NCBI GenBank assembly: GCA_009667805.1
Contig: CM019065.1
Coordinates: forward strand, 149,518,101-149,582,100
Reading direction: 5' to 3'
DNA: 64,000 bases
Origin: Leptobrachium leishanense
Lineage: Eukaryota; Chordata; Amphibia; Anura; Megophryidae
The first letter of the stretch is position 1, and each line of letters begins with the position of its first letter. The notes beneath the pieces are model-generated. The model did no database searches. It was not told the DNA's origin and saw only the letters and a list, made by a program, of their open reading frames with translations. Positions 12,601-21,380 of this stretch are shown piece by piece. The position numbers and the translations under genes were made by a program.

Positions 12601-12740
12601 GTTAGAAAGGACAAGCGTGCCCCTGCAGAGGATGCACCATGTCCACGATGACCAGAGGCACAGCCTCCCGACACAGAGGCTGCTTGCCCTCTTATCTGTG
12701 CCTGGGAGCGTCTGCCTGTCCTTTTTGGTCTTTCTGACAT
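9694..12740 (-). pseudogene. hAT transposase, BED zinc-finger type, disrupted
   Basis: Read right to left on the minus strand, successive frames give a ZBED-like hAT transposase. An acidic N-terminal region is followed by a BED finger near residue 270 of the first frame (Cys-x2-Cys, then His-x4-His). The DDE core comes next: first Asp in VTLDTWSS, second Asp in VCDNGRNLLSALRLGK, Glu in the C-terminal LSERTFSAAGG block. The end matches the hAT dimerisation region. The coding sequence is spread over at least four frame segments (12740-11769, 11928-11092, 11002-10751, 10737-9694). At least three frameshifts or stops therefore separate them, and the copy should be inactive. All three catalytic residues are still visible. 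Confidence 0.85.
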
Positions 12741-12759
12741 GGTGAGTGATATATAGATT

Positions 12760-13110
12760 AAAGATATACAAAACTCTGATTCAACTCTGTTATAAAAATT
12801 GGAGATATGCTGCAGAACTCTGATTCAACTCTGGTATAAAGATTAAAGATTTCCAGAACTCTGGTATAACTCAGTGAGACACCCTGATAGCTGGCAGCCA
12901 GTGACAAGACACAGATTACAATTCCCAGAAACCTCCTATAAATCAGTGAGACCCCCTGATAGGACCCCCTGATAGCTGGCAACAGTGACAAGACACAGAT
13001 TACAATTCGCAGAAATCTGCTAGAAGTATGTGTCACCCCTTGATAGCTGGCAGTGAGAAGATACAGATTACAATTCCCAGAAACCTCCTATAAATAAGTG
13101 AGACCCCCTG
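12760..13110. repeat. Degenerate repeats upstream of hAT transposase
   Basis: Imperfect copies of AACTCTGATTCAACTCTG and of CCCCTGATAGCTGGCAG... CAGATTACAATTC occur several times. They lie between the transposase start (12740) and the regular ~71 bp array and look like older, diverged units of that array. Confidence 0.6.
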
Positions 13111-13690
13111 ATGGGTGGCAGTGAGAACACACAGATTAGAACAATTCCCAGATATTTTGTAGAAATGAAACCCCAGCAATTGCTGGTGGCAGTGAGAACA
13201 CAAAGATTACAACAATTCCCAGATATTTTGTAGAAATGAAACCCCCACAATTGCTGGTGGCAGTGAGAACACACAGATTAGAACAATTGCCAGATATTTT
13301 GTAGAAATGAAACCCCCACAATTGCTGGTGGCAGTGAGAACACAAAGATTACAACAATTCCCAGATATTTTGTAGAAATGAAACCCCCACAATTGCTGGT
13401 GGCAGTGAGAACACAAAGATTACAACAATTCCCAGTTATTTTGTATAAATGACTGACCCCCAAAATTGCTGGTGGCAGTGAGAACACAAAGATTAGAACA
13501 ATTCACAGATATTTTGTAGAAATGACTGACCCCCAAAATTGCTGGTGGCAGTGAGAACACAAAGATTAGAACAATTCCCAGATATTTTGTAGAAATGAGA
13601 CCCCCACAATTGCTGGTGGCAGTGAGAACACAAAGATTAGAACAATTCACAGATATTTTGTAGAAATGAGACCCCCCCCCCCCAATAGCT
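13110..13690. repeat. Tandem array, ~71 bp unit, about eight copies
   Basis: The unit contains TTGCTGGTGGCAGTGAGAAC, then ACAA(A)GATTA(C/G)AACAATTC, then AGATATTTTGTAGAAATGA. The phrase GCTGGTGGCAGTGAG recurs at 13182, 13253, 13324 and 13395, an exact 71 bp period, then continues with small variants to about 13690. It lies immediately upstream of the transposase on the minus strand, so it could have acted as promoter or transposase-binding repeats. Open frames through it are repeat artefacts. Confidence 0.92.
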
Positions 13691-13849
13691 GCTGGCAGAC
13701 TGCCAGTGAGAACACACACTAACAATCTCCTCTCAAAAAACATGTGCTGAAGGCTGTGTGAAGCCTTATATAGTGTGCTGCGGCACTTAGCTCTGTGAGC
13801 CCATGATTGGGCAAAATTTCTTCTAATATTAATGAATACATAGAACAGG

Positions 13850-14464
13850 ATACAGGACTCAGAAATAACAACAGGAATTAACAAGAGAATAGTCAGAGGA
13901 AATAAAGAGGGTCTTAACGCCCGGGTAATGTGTCAGCCGTATGCCAGAGGTCAGAATTGCCAGGGAGAGAGTGTCAGCCGTATGCCAGGGGGTCAAGAGC
14001 CAGGAAAGCAGGTCAGACAAGCAGAAGTTGGTACACAGATTAGTGATATACCGAGCACAGGGAGTATACAAGAGAGTCATCATTCAGAACCAGGCCTACG
14101 TCATACACAAAACAGCAATGAATGCAAACAGGGAGACACAGCAGAAACCTCAATACCAGGCCAAGAACATACACAGAGCGGATAGTTGGGAATAGCAGAG
14201 ATCATACACAGAAAAACCAAGACAATAATATTAGGAAGCAGACCCTCAGGAACAGAGACCCATGCAAGAGCAAGGAGCCTATGTGCTTCTTACATATATA
14301 GGAAACAGGACTGAGCAGACAGAACATGTGATCCCAGGCCAGACCAGCCACAGGAGAATCCAGGAGCAGCACAGGGCGTAATGGCTTAGCCCAGATAGAG
14401 AAAAGCTGTCTTGGAACGCTCTCACCACCAGGGGGGCAGGGCTAGAACTGGTGGATGCATGACA
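13850..14464 (-). repeat. LTR-like sequence, minus strand
   Basis: Read on the minus strand, it begins TGTCATGCATCCACCAG and continues as about 600 bp of GC-moderate sequence. That includes two copies of a CTGGCATACGGCTGACAC module (13927-13945 and 13969-13987 on the plus strand). A TGTCATG start is common in Ty3-type LTRs. No partner LTR, coding interior or target duplication is visible, so a solo or truncated LTR is an inference. Confidence 0.4.
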
Positions 14465-14618
14465 ACCGCACTATTCTAATTTTGATATTTTCTCATCCAT
14501 AAGATAAAATTATGTTGAATGAAAAGTAAGCATAAAAAACGGAAGACAGGAAAAGTCATCAATAAAATATGGTCATTATATGTATGCTATGTCTCAAAGA
14601 CATGAATGTAGTTGTGTG

Positions 14619-15528
14619 TAGAGATGTGCATTAATTTCAGAAAAATTCGGAACGAAATTCATTAATTCGTATTTCGAAGTACTTCTGAAATAACAAATCA
14701 ATATGATCCGAATTCGAAACGAAACGAACTGAGTCATCATAATTTGATACATTTTTTGTGTTCCGTAATTCAAATCGATATTCTATTATCGAATCGATAT
14801 CGCATTGATATATCAAATATCGAATTGATATATCAAATATCGAATTGATATTTCAACTATCGAATTGATCTTAAACTAAAATACATACAATACAAGTATA
14901 CAGTCAGCAACCAACTTTATGAAACAAATTAATTTTGTTTCACTGTTTTACAAGCACCTGTCCATGTTAAATTGTCTCAAATACTAAATCTGTGACACTC
15001 CTTAATATTTAACCCTAAATTGTCTTTTAACAGCAAAACCTGAATAATTGGGGTTTTATTTAGTGATCCAAAATTCAAATTGATATCAACTATCGACTTT
15101 GATATCAACTATCGAATTTGATATCAAATTTCAAATTCATATCAACTATCAAATTGATCTTAATTTACAATACAAGTAATAGTAAGCAAAGGACTTTATG
15201 AAACAAATTAAATTGATATCACTGTTTAATTTGACTCAAATACTAAATCTGTGACACAGCTTAATATTTAACCCTAGATTGTCTTTTAACAGCAAAATTT
15301 GATTAGTTGGGGTTTTATTTAGTGATCCAAAATTCAAATTGATATCAAATATCGAATTGATATCAATTATCGAATTTGATATCAACTATCGAATTGATAC
15401 CTGAAATTCAAATCGATACGAAATTTCGAATCGATCCATGACGAAACTAAACGAAATACGAAAAATGAAATTAATTTAAAACGAAATGAAACGAAACTAA
15501 CCAAATTTTTCAGCCGTGCACACCCCTA
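14619..15528. mobile_element. AT-rich hAT MITE with perfect 8 bp target duplication
   Basis: The element starts TAGAGATGTGCA and ends TGCACACCCCTA. It is flanked by GTTGTGTG at 14611-14618 and again at 15529-15536, an exact 8 bp duplication as made by hAT transposases. The inside is almost wholly built from ATCGAATTGATATC-like motifs. It also contains an internal tandem duplication: a block with CTTTATGAAACAAATTAA and GGGGTTTTATTTAGTGATCC occurs near 14910-15095 and again near 15190-15345. It has no coding capacity. Confidence 0.88.
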
Positions 15529-15539
15529 GTTGTGTGATC

Positions 15540-16245
15540 TTGGAAACTCTTTTACCAAGGAAATAACTGTTGTCTTTATAGTTGTGGAAGAACATGTCAG
15601 AGTTCTCTGAGGTAAATTTTTCTGACATTCATGAAAAAATTGTCTGTGAAAGTGTCCTTACTTTTTATCTATTTAATAAACAAGACAACCATAGCTTGGA
15701 GATTTATGGGGTTAAAATGACTTTATGCTCAGTAAAATTACATCCATTCTGTGCTGTCAGTGTTCAAAGAGGTCTGAAAAAAGAGGGGGGGAAATGACTG
15801 TTGGGTTCTTAACAGTATATAGGTGCACCTAGTGGGTGAAATGGTCACTGCAACATTAAAATCAATAACCTTTATTCAGTATTTTTATACAGTGTATTAC
15901 ATGAAACCTAGTTTCAAATACAGGATGAAAAATTAAAGTAGAGTAGAGGGAAAGTGGACTATTGTTTAGTTACACCTCCTATAACCATATAGGGCAATCA
16001 TTTCATCCTTTTCCATACCCATCTTCTGGGATGAAATCTGTAGAATCCCTTTACTCTCACTTGTACTGTTACACCTCTGTTATGGGTAATACCTGTACGT
16101 TAGGCAGATACCGAGTCCACTCCTGATCAGATTTCACGCTTCCCCGTCTTCCTCTTCCTCCTCCATGTTCCATGTAGACAGGGAAGACCCCGGGAGCCGG
16201 TGTAGAGGCTCAGGGTCTTGCTGCTTTGCGTTTCTTGGACTCGGG
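15540..16245. other. Gene-free stretch with a GC-rich patch
   Basis: No gene is recognised. A GC-rich patch at about 16080-16245 can be read on the minus strand as MPESKKRKAARP followed at once by a stop. It resembles the start of a basic nuclear protein but has no continuation, so it could be a processed fragment or chance. Confidence 0.3.
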
Positions 16246-16246
16246 C

Positions 16247-16420
16247 ATTTATTTATTTATTTATAAAGTATTTTACCAGGAAGGATACATTGAGATTTCT
16301 CTCGTTTTCAAGTATGTCCTGGGTTCAAGAACATTGAAATGTTACAGTCGTTACAGAAATACAAAGTAATACAATGCAAGATATTAAAAAAAAAACAACA
16401 CAAATATACATATTAACAGA
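16247..16420 (-). repeat. SINE/LINE-tail repeat with (TTTA)n end
   Basis: TTTATTTATTTATTTATAAA is followed by GTATTTTACCAGGAAGGATA and TTGAGATTTCTCTC. The same sequence occurs at 33932-34015. Read on the minus strand, it ends in an (AAAT)n tail, as retroposed elements do. The family name is not certain. Confidence 0.6.
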
Positions 16421-16625
16421 AAATAAATATGTAGGAAATAGTCATTATGTTACATGTTTACAGGTGCATTCCGTATTGAGTTATGTTAATAGGGAATAGG
16501 GTATAGGATCGCATGATAAAGCCAATCCCTGAAAAATGCAGAGATCCCTATGTGTTACTGCATTTTTTTAGGAAATAAACAATTTTAACCAAAATTGAAA
16601 AAATAAAGAGGTCATTCAATAAGCC

Positions 16626-16699
16626 TGTGACGGAACGGCCGCCCCAGGATTTATTTAGTTTAATTTCATTCTTATTTTGTTATATTTCGTTTACCCTTA
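16626..16699 (+). repeat. Left LTR, first part
   Basis: Matches the first 70-odd bases of the right LTR (from 24227) with two substitutions. The match stops at TTTACCC, where the Harbinger element begins. Confidence 0.88.
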
Positions 16700-17024
16700 A
16701 GGCTAGGGTCAGACGAACGCAGCTTTAACGTGCGTTTAGCCGCACGAAATCACGGCCGTACTAGCAGCAAATGACGTCCAATGCCGGGGAACATACGAAG
16801 TACGGCCGCACGAAAATTCGTCCGCGCAACGCAAGTGGCAAACGAACGCATTTTTTCGAGAACGTCAAACCGCTACTACTGACGTACAGAGTGCGCTGCG
16901 GCTACATAGCGGCGTGTTTGCGTGATTGGGAGACGTCAGACGCTGCACACGTCCGGCCAACATAACGTGCACACACCAAACACTTCCTGTCTTGTCTGGG
17001 GGTAGCTGCAAGTTGCGTTGGACA

Positions 17025-17208
17025 ATGGCTGGGACTGACATCGACGTGGAGAGGCTGATCAATGCAGTGGCAGATCATCCCGAGCTGTGGGACACGGCCT
17101 GCGACAGCTACAAAGACCGGCAGAAGAAGGCCAGTGCATGGGTCACAGTGTCCAGGGTGGTGTACCCAGAGTACGAGACGTGGTCTGATAAAGAGCAGAA
17201 GCTTCAGA
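17025..17208 (+). CDS. Harbinger MADF/BESS protein, exon 1
   Basis: This encodes MAGTDIDVERLINAVADHPE and continues with LWDTACDSYKDRQKKASAWV, the first two thirds of a MADF domain (helix-turn-helix related to Myb/SANT). In Harbinger elements this second protein binds the transposon ends and brings the nuclease to the nucleus and DNA. The exon is 184 nt and stops at an AGA|GTGAGT donor. Its last base pairs in phase with the exon at 18665, which supplies the domain's third helix. The ATG is the first in this frame. A ~400 bp AT-rich insertion-like stretch (17230-17695) follows in the intron. Confidence 0.82.
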
Positions 17209-17229
17209 GTGAGTAAATGATCATTTTAT

Positions 17230-17695
17230 TGCATAGAATTCAATTGCATTGAACTTGAATGTAATATCAAACAAAATGGCATAACGAATTTTCGTTGTCA
17301 ATAAATTATTCGGAATTTAAACGACATTTCGGAATTTAAACGACATTTTCACGATTCGTGTTTTCTGATGCGGGTGATTCCCAGATAATTTTCCGATCCG
17401 AAAATGTCAGATCCGAAATGTTTCCGAGCCGAAACAAAATATTGTACGAATATGCTATTGGACTTGAATTGTGTCAAATCGAAAAACGAGAAATGTCCGA
17501 AATCACGAAAAGTAGATCCCACAAACGAGCAAAGTGACCAAAAAAACGAAAAATGGTCCATATTCCGATTACATATCCCCGAAAAACAAGTCGAACCGAA
17601 TCGAATCAAAACAGGGTTCGTTCGGAATGAGCCGAATCGAAAACTTTAAAGATCCGAAAATTCGAACAGAAAAAATAATCGGTGCACAAGCCTAG
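17230..17695. repeat. AT-rich insertion-like sequence in Harbinger intron
   Basis: Dense TTCGGAATTTAAACGAC and AAACGAAAAATG motifs run up to GTGCACAAGCCTAG, which resembles a hAT MITE end (compare TGCACACCCCTA at 15517-15528). The matching left end is unclear. It lies in the intron of the MADF gene, just beyond the nuclease stop codon. Confidence 0.4.
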
Positions 17696-17705
17696 GTGTC
17701 ACATG

Positions 17706-18588
17706 TCAAATGATGTCCATCTGCCATGGCACCTGCCCTGCATTGCTAGTGAAATAATTAGACAGAGCATCGCGAAACCTGTTGGTGTGTCTATTCACAG
17801 GTATTATGTCATCGTTAGCATACTCATCCAGACCCGTTACTGTGAGGGTATCCTCGAAATTAACCCCATCCCTTGCACGAACATAGTTATGTAGGATGCA
17901 ACAGCATTTCACTATATCCACACAGAAATCCACATTTACATCAAGTGGGCGATGGAAAATCCTCCACTTGTTGCTCAGTATGCCAAAGCTACACTCGACA
18001 TACCGTCTCGCCCGCGACAGCCTGTAATTAAACACCCGCTTCTTCACAGTCAGGTGTGTCCCCGAGTATGGCCGCAGGAGATGTGTGGATAGGCCGAATG
18101 CTTCATCACCCACAAAGGCATAGGGGACTGACACGTCGCTGCCAGGCAAAGGTGCGGGTCTGGGGATGTTCAGGTTCCCACCCTCTATCTCATTCCACAG
18201 TGTTGAGTTCCGAAACAGTGTTGAGTCCGAGTCCTTGCCGTATGATCCGACATCCACATACACAAAATTATAATTGGCATCTGCCACCGCCAGTAGGCCA
18301 ATTGAAAAATAATGTTTATAATTTTGATACAGTGAGCCACTGTGCAGTGGCTTCACAATGCGGACATGTTTGCCATCCACCGCTCCCAGGCAGTTGGGAT
18401 AGTTCGCTCTCTCCCAGAATCCTGCTGCAATTGCCAGCCATGCCTCGTCTGTGGGTGTTGGCAAACATTGGTCCTTCATGGTTTCCCATATTGTTTGGCA
18501 GACCTTGCGGACGATCTCACCAGCTGTCGATCTGCCAATGCGGAAGTTGTAATGCAGATCCTTCAAACTGCATCCACTAGCAAGATAC
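17706..18588 (-). CDS. Harbinger DDE nuclease (HARBI1-like), exon 2
   Basis: This exon holds the catalytic region of a HARBI1-type transposase. It starts with YLASGCSLKDLHYNFRIGRS, the helix-turn-helix that precedes the core in this family. The three acidic residues are in LGAVDGKHV (about Asp178 of the spliced protein), YAFVGDEAF (about Asp268) and VECSFGILSNKWRIF (about Glu305). The acceptor is TTCTAG just above 18588, and the split arginine codon joins exon 1 in phase. The spliced protein is about 400 residues with no stop or frameshift. The whole exon lies within the intron of the plus-strand MADF gene. Confidence 0.87.
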
Positions 18589-18664
18589 CTAGAACATGAA
18601 AGAAGCTGTGTTATGATCACATCATATGAACCTAACCTTATGTCACTCTCATCATGTTTTGCAG

Positions 18665-19407
18665 CACATGAAGCAATCAATAAATGGCGCACGGTGAGGG
18701 ACAATCACACCCGGGTCCTGAAAAAGGAGGCTGAAGCTGCTCGCTCTGGAGCTGGTGCAAAGAAGAGGCGCAGCTATTTGTATGCTGACCAACTGTCCTT
18801 CCTGAGGAAGAGCCAGGAGCCGCGCAAGACCGTGAGCAGCATTGACCGGCCATCCACCTCTAGCTCACAAGGGCAAGAGCTGCAGCCCGCAGGATCTGGC
18901 AGCTGCCAGGTGGAGGTCGAGCAGGGTGGTGCGGAGTCCCAGGTGGAGGATGTGGAGTCCCAGCAGGTGCCGGGTACAGCACCCACAGACAGCACCAGTA
19001 CGGCTCCCAGGAGGAAGAAGCCACCATCAGCTGATGTCGAGCAGGCCATGGTCGCATTCATGGACGCGCACCATACACATCCACGCTGCATGGTCGCTGA
19101 TTCCGAGGACATGTCCTTTTTTAATTCATGTCTCTCTTGGCTCAACATGATGACCCCAGTGCAGAAGATGGATTATCGCCGCCGAAGCCTGGACCTGATA
19201 CATGAGATACTGTCCCATCCACAACAGGCACCTGTATATCACGGTGTCGTGCCACAATACCCCCATGGTTATTCCCACCACTGCCAGGCGTTGCCTGCCC
19301 GCCCACCCATGTCCCCTGTTGCTGGGCCACCCCCGCAGCCAGAGTACCACCGCAGCCATATGCACGGTCCTCATGCCCCAGATGCTCCTCGGTATCATAC
19401 CATGTGA
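18665..19407 (+). CDS. Harbinger MADF/BESS protein, exon 2
   Basis: Preceded by ATGTTTTGCAG, the exon completes the MADF domain (HEAINKWRTVRDNHTRVLKK). A low-complexity Ser/Gln/Glu-rich linker follows. A C-terminal BESS-like motif (DSEDMSFFNSCLSWLNMMTP, then VQKMDYRRRSLDLIHEI) ends in a His/Pro-rich tail. BESS motifs mediate protein-protein contact. With exon 1 the product is about 308 residues, the usual size for this accessory protein. No frame damage is seen. The exon lies inside the intron of the nuclease gene on the other strand. Confidence 0.82.
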
Positions 19408-19731
19408 GGTGTATCGTCTGTTCGTTTATGTTTGTCACAGTTTATTCATGTTGTTCTAATATTTTTTTTTTATTACCTTCATTGGACATGCAATAATATA
19501 TGTGTTTAATATGTTATTGTTATCTTCTGTCATATTATTTTGGGACTAAATATTTTATTTGTTTCACATCGTTGTCAGTGTCATTACTCTTTCGTTACGT
19601 GTTCTGCAAGGTGATGCATGCGTGTGTGTGTGGGCATATAACTACTGACCTACAATAGAGCCTCTGCACACCGAGCACATGTCTGATGACTGGCAGCGAT
19701 GTCATGAATGCACGTGTTTGATAGTACTTAC

Positions 19732-20051
19732 CGCAAAGTGAGGACCAGCATCTCCTCCGGTGGTATGGCAGCCCTCATGTTGGTGTCCCTCTTGGTCAGC
19801 GGCTCACGCACCTTCATCAACAGTTCATCAAAGGTGTGGATGGACATCCGCAGGTAGTTGAAGAACTTCACGGGGTCCCTCTCTCGCAGTGGCCTGTACA
19901 GTGTCACAAAGTGGCCATGCGTGGGTCTGGCAGTGTTGAGTGGATGGACCCATGTTCGCCGTTGTCTTTTCTTCTTCAGGTACAGGTATCCCAGTGCAGC
20001 AAAAAGAAACACTTGGACTGCATCCATCTTGGAAAATGCCACCATTCCCAA
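19732..20051 (-). CDS. Harbinger DDE nuclease, exon 1
   Basis: The exon begins MGMVAFSKMDAVQVFLFAAL and ends LVLTLR, followed by GTAAGT (acttac at 19726-19731 on the plus strand). The block TFDELLMKVREPLTKRDT, then the IPPEEMLVLTLR segment, is the standard N-terminal region of HARBI1-like nucleases. It continues directly into YLASG of exon 2. A second methionine at residue 9 is an alternative start. The intron (18589-19731) contains MADF exon 2 on the other strand. Confidence 0.85.
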
Positions 20052-20264
20052 AATGCCTTTTTATACCCCTTCCCTTTTATTTGATTCATTCTGCAATTGA
20101 TTTGGTTGATCATATCTCTCTTCTTCCAGCTCCGTGAAACAAAACGTACGAAAATGCGCATCGTATGACCGCTTTCGCGCATTCCGTTTAAAAATACGTT
20201 CGTTCGTTCGACCGCACTTTTCCACGTTCGCGGAGAAAAATGCGTTCGTCTGACCCTAGCCTTA

Positions 20265-21042
20265 TTTATAGGAACTAATTTCCTTTGTTAGATTTAGTGT
20301 AAAACTGTTGCTAGACTTCTAATTAATCATGTTTTTCCCCTGCACCATCCTGCTAGTTTATGCTCAGTTATATTGTGTGGTTTTAAATGTATTGTCAATT
20401 GCTCATTTTTAGTTTTAAATAGACTTATATTTCTTTAGTTAAATGTGGTTTTTTAAAGACACTACCTGCCACTAGCGTCAAATGCTTTCCTTTGCATAGA
20501 ATATACAATAGGTTTGAGTAATTTGTGGATTATGCAAAAGTGCTTTCTCTTTGGATATCTGTTATCTGTTTACCTGTTCTGAAAGGTTGGGAGTCACATT
20601 GTCTCAGCCACCCACTATCTGATTCCCTTTACAATGGGTTATGTAAATCACTGTATGTGGTCACTGTGAGGTCAAGACTTCATCTGCATACAACCAGTGG
20701 ACCCAAGTGAAGACTGAGAGGACCTGAAAGAAGCCTGCAATGGTCTTGGAACCAACCAAGCAGAACTGTTGGGGTGGGCGGGAAGTCTGAATGTGCATGG
20801 CTGTATTTTGTATATAAGCACTGTCTGTTCCCATTCTAAATACATTCTGATTTACCTACAACCTATACTGAGTCACGACTAGTATTTGGGAAGGCATCAT
20901 CACTGAATCCTTCGCTTCCAGACCATCCAGGGACCGCTGCCAATCTCTCTCCCACCTCGCTAGCTCGCTACCTGGCTAAGCTCTCCAGCAAGACTCGGCG
21001 CCGCAGACGGAGCTACCCCTGCAGGGTAGCTGATCTGTTACA
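20265..21042 (+). repeat. Left LTR, second part
   Basis: Continues the LTR after the Harbinger insertion, from TTTATAGGAACTAATTTCC to CTGATCTGTTACA. It is nearly identical to 24295-25079, with about six substitutions by eye. A TATATAAGCACTG stretch (about 20812) is a likely promoter TATA region, with AATACATTC downstream. Confidence 0.88.
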
Positions 21043-21380
21043 TTGGTGGCAAGCGGTGGGAGCTCCGAGACCAGACAAGCAGGGGGAAATATAGCCGCTG
21101 GCTTGACCCCGGTCTCGGGCACCACAACTGGCGAGCGCCTGGAGCAGCACGTCACCTGGGGAGATTCTGAGACCAGCCCAGCAGGGGGAAATACAGCTGC
21201 TGGCTTGACCCCGGTCTCAGACACCCGGGGATTCGAGAGATTGTTACATCGTCCTACAGCCTTTCACCCCGTATTGCTCAGCGCTACAACGGCTGGAAGC
21301 GCACGGTCCTCAAGGAACTTCTCAAAGCCAGGGATAAAGCGGTCAGCGGTAAGCCAAAGGCTGCCCTCACCAAGGACCTG
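21043..21380 (+). other. Leader between LTR and long frame
   Basis: TTGGTGGCAAGCGGTGGGAG follows the LTR at once and is the presumed primer-binding site; the tRNA was not identified. The frame of the downstream protein stays open upstream of its first ATG. It reads RYNGWKRTVLKELLKARDKA there, a SAP-like helix pair typical of vertebrate Ty3 Gag starts. Translation may therefore begin at a non-AUG codon. Two ~120 bp direct modules (CAGGGGGAAATA(T/C)AGC(C/T)GCTG near 21081 and 21180) lie in the leader. Confidence 0.6.

Larger units (their letters stand above)
8730..13830 (-). mobile_element. Decayed hAT transposon (right terminus missing)
   Basis: The left end TAGGGATGAGCCGAACACCC has a nearby inverted echo (GTGTTCGGTTCGC) and is typical of hAT elements. 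The interior carries a minus-strand hAT transposase (12740 to 9694). Repeats of 131-147 bp lie on its 3' side and ~71 bp repeats on its 5' side. The complementary terminus GGCTCATCCCTA was not found to the right. Recognisable hAT-like sequence stops near 13815-13830, where LTR-like sequence begins, so the right end seems to have been deleted or replaced. Confidence 0.75.
16700..20261. mobile_element. Complete Harbinger (PIF/Harbinger) transposon
   Basis: The inverted termini are GGCTAGGGTCAGACGAACGC (from 16701) and its complement ending at 20261. TTA occurs on both sides (16697-16699 and 20262-20264), fitting the 3 bp duplication of this superfamily. The right LTR of the host retrotransposon supplies the empty site (TTTACCCTTTATTTATAGG near 24291). 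The element carries the two genes expected of an autonomous Harbinger: a DDE nuclease (minus) and a MADF/BESS DNA-binding protein (plus). Both are open across their predicted splices. Confidence 0.9.

Noticed and set aside
10307..12651. Plus-strand frames opposite the hAT transposase
   Set aside because: Antisense shadows of the disrupted transposase coding region.
13110..13690. CRISPR-like regular repeats
   Set aside because: The 71 bp units are contiguous with no unique spacers and lie in a eukaryotic transposon.
13068..13884. Several overlapping minus-strand frames with repeated CVLTATSNC-like text
   Set aside because: They are translations of the 71 bp tandem array, which is nearly in phase with codons over several units.
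18056..18580. 174-codon plus-strand frame opposite the Harbinger nuclease
   Set aside because: Shadow of the nuclease coding exon; no motifs of its own.
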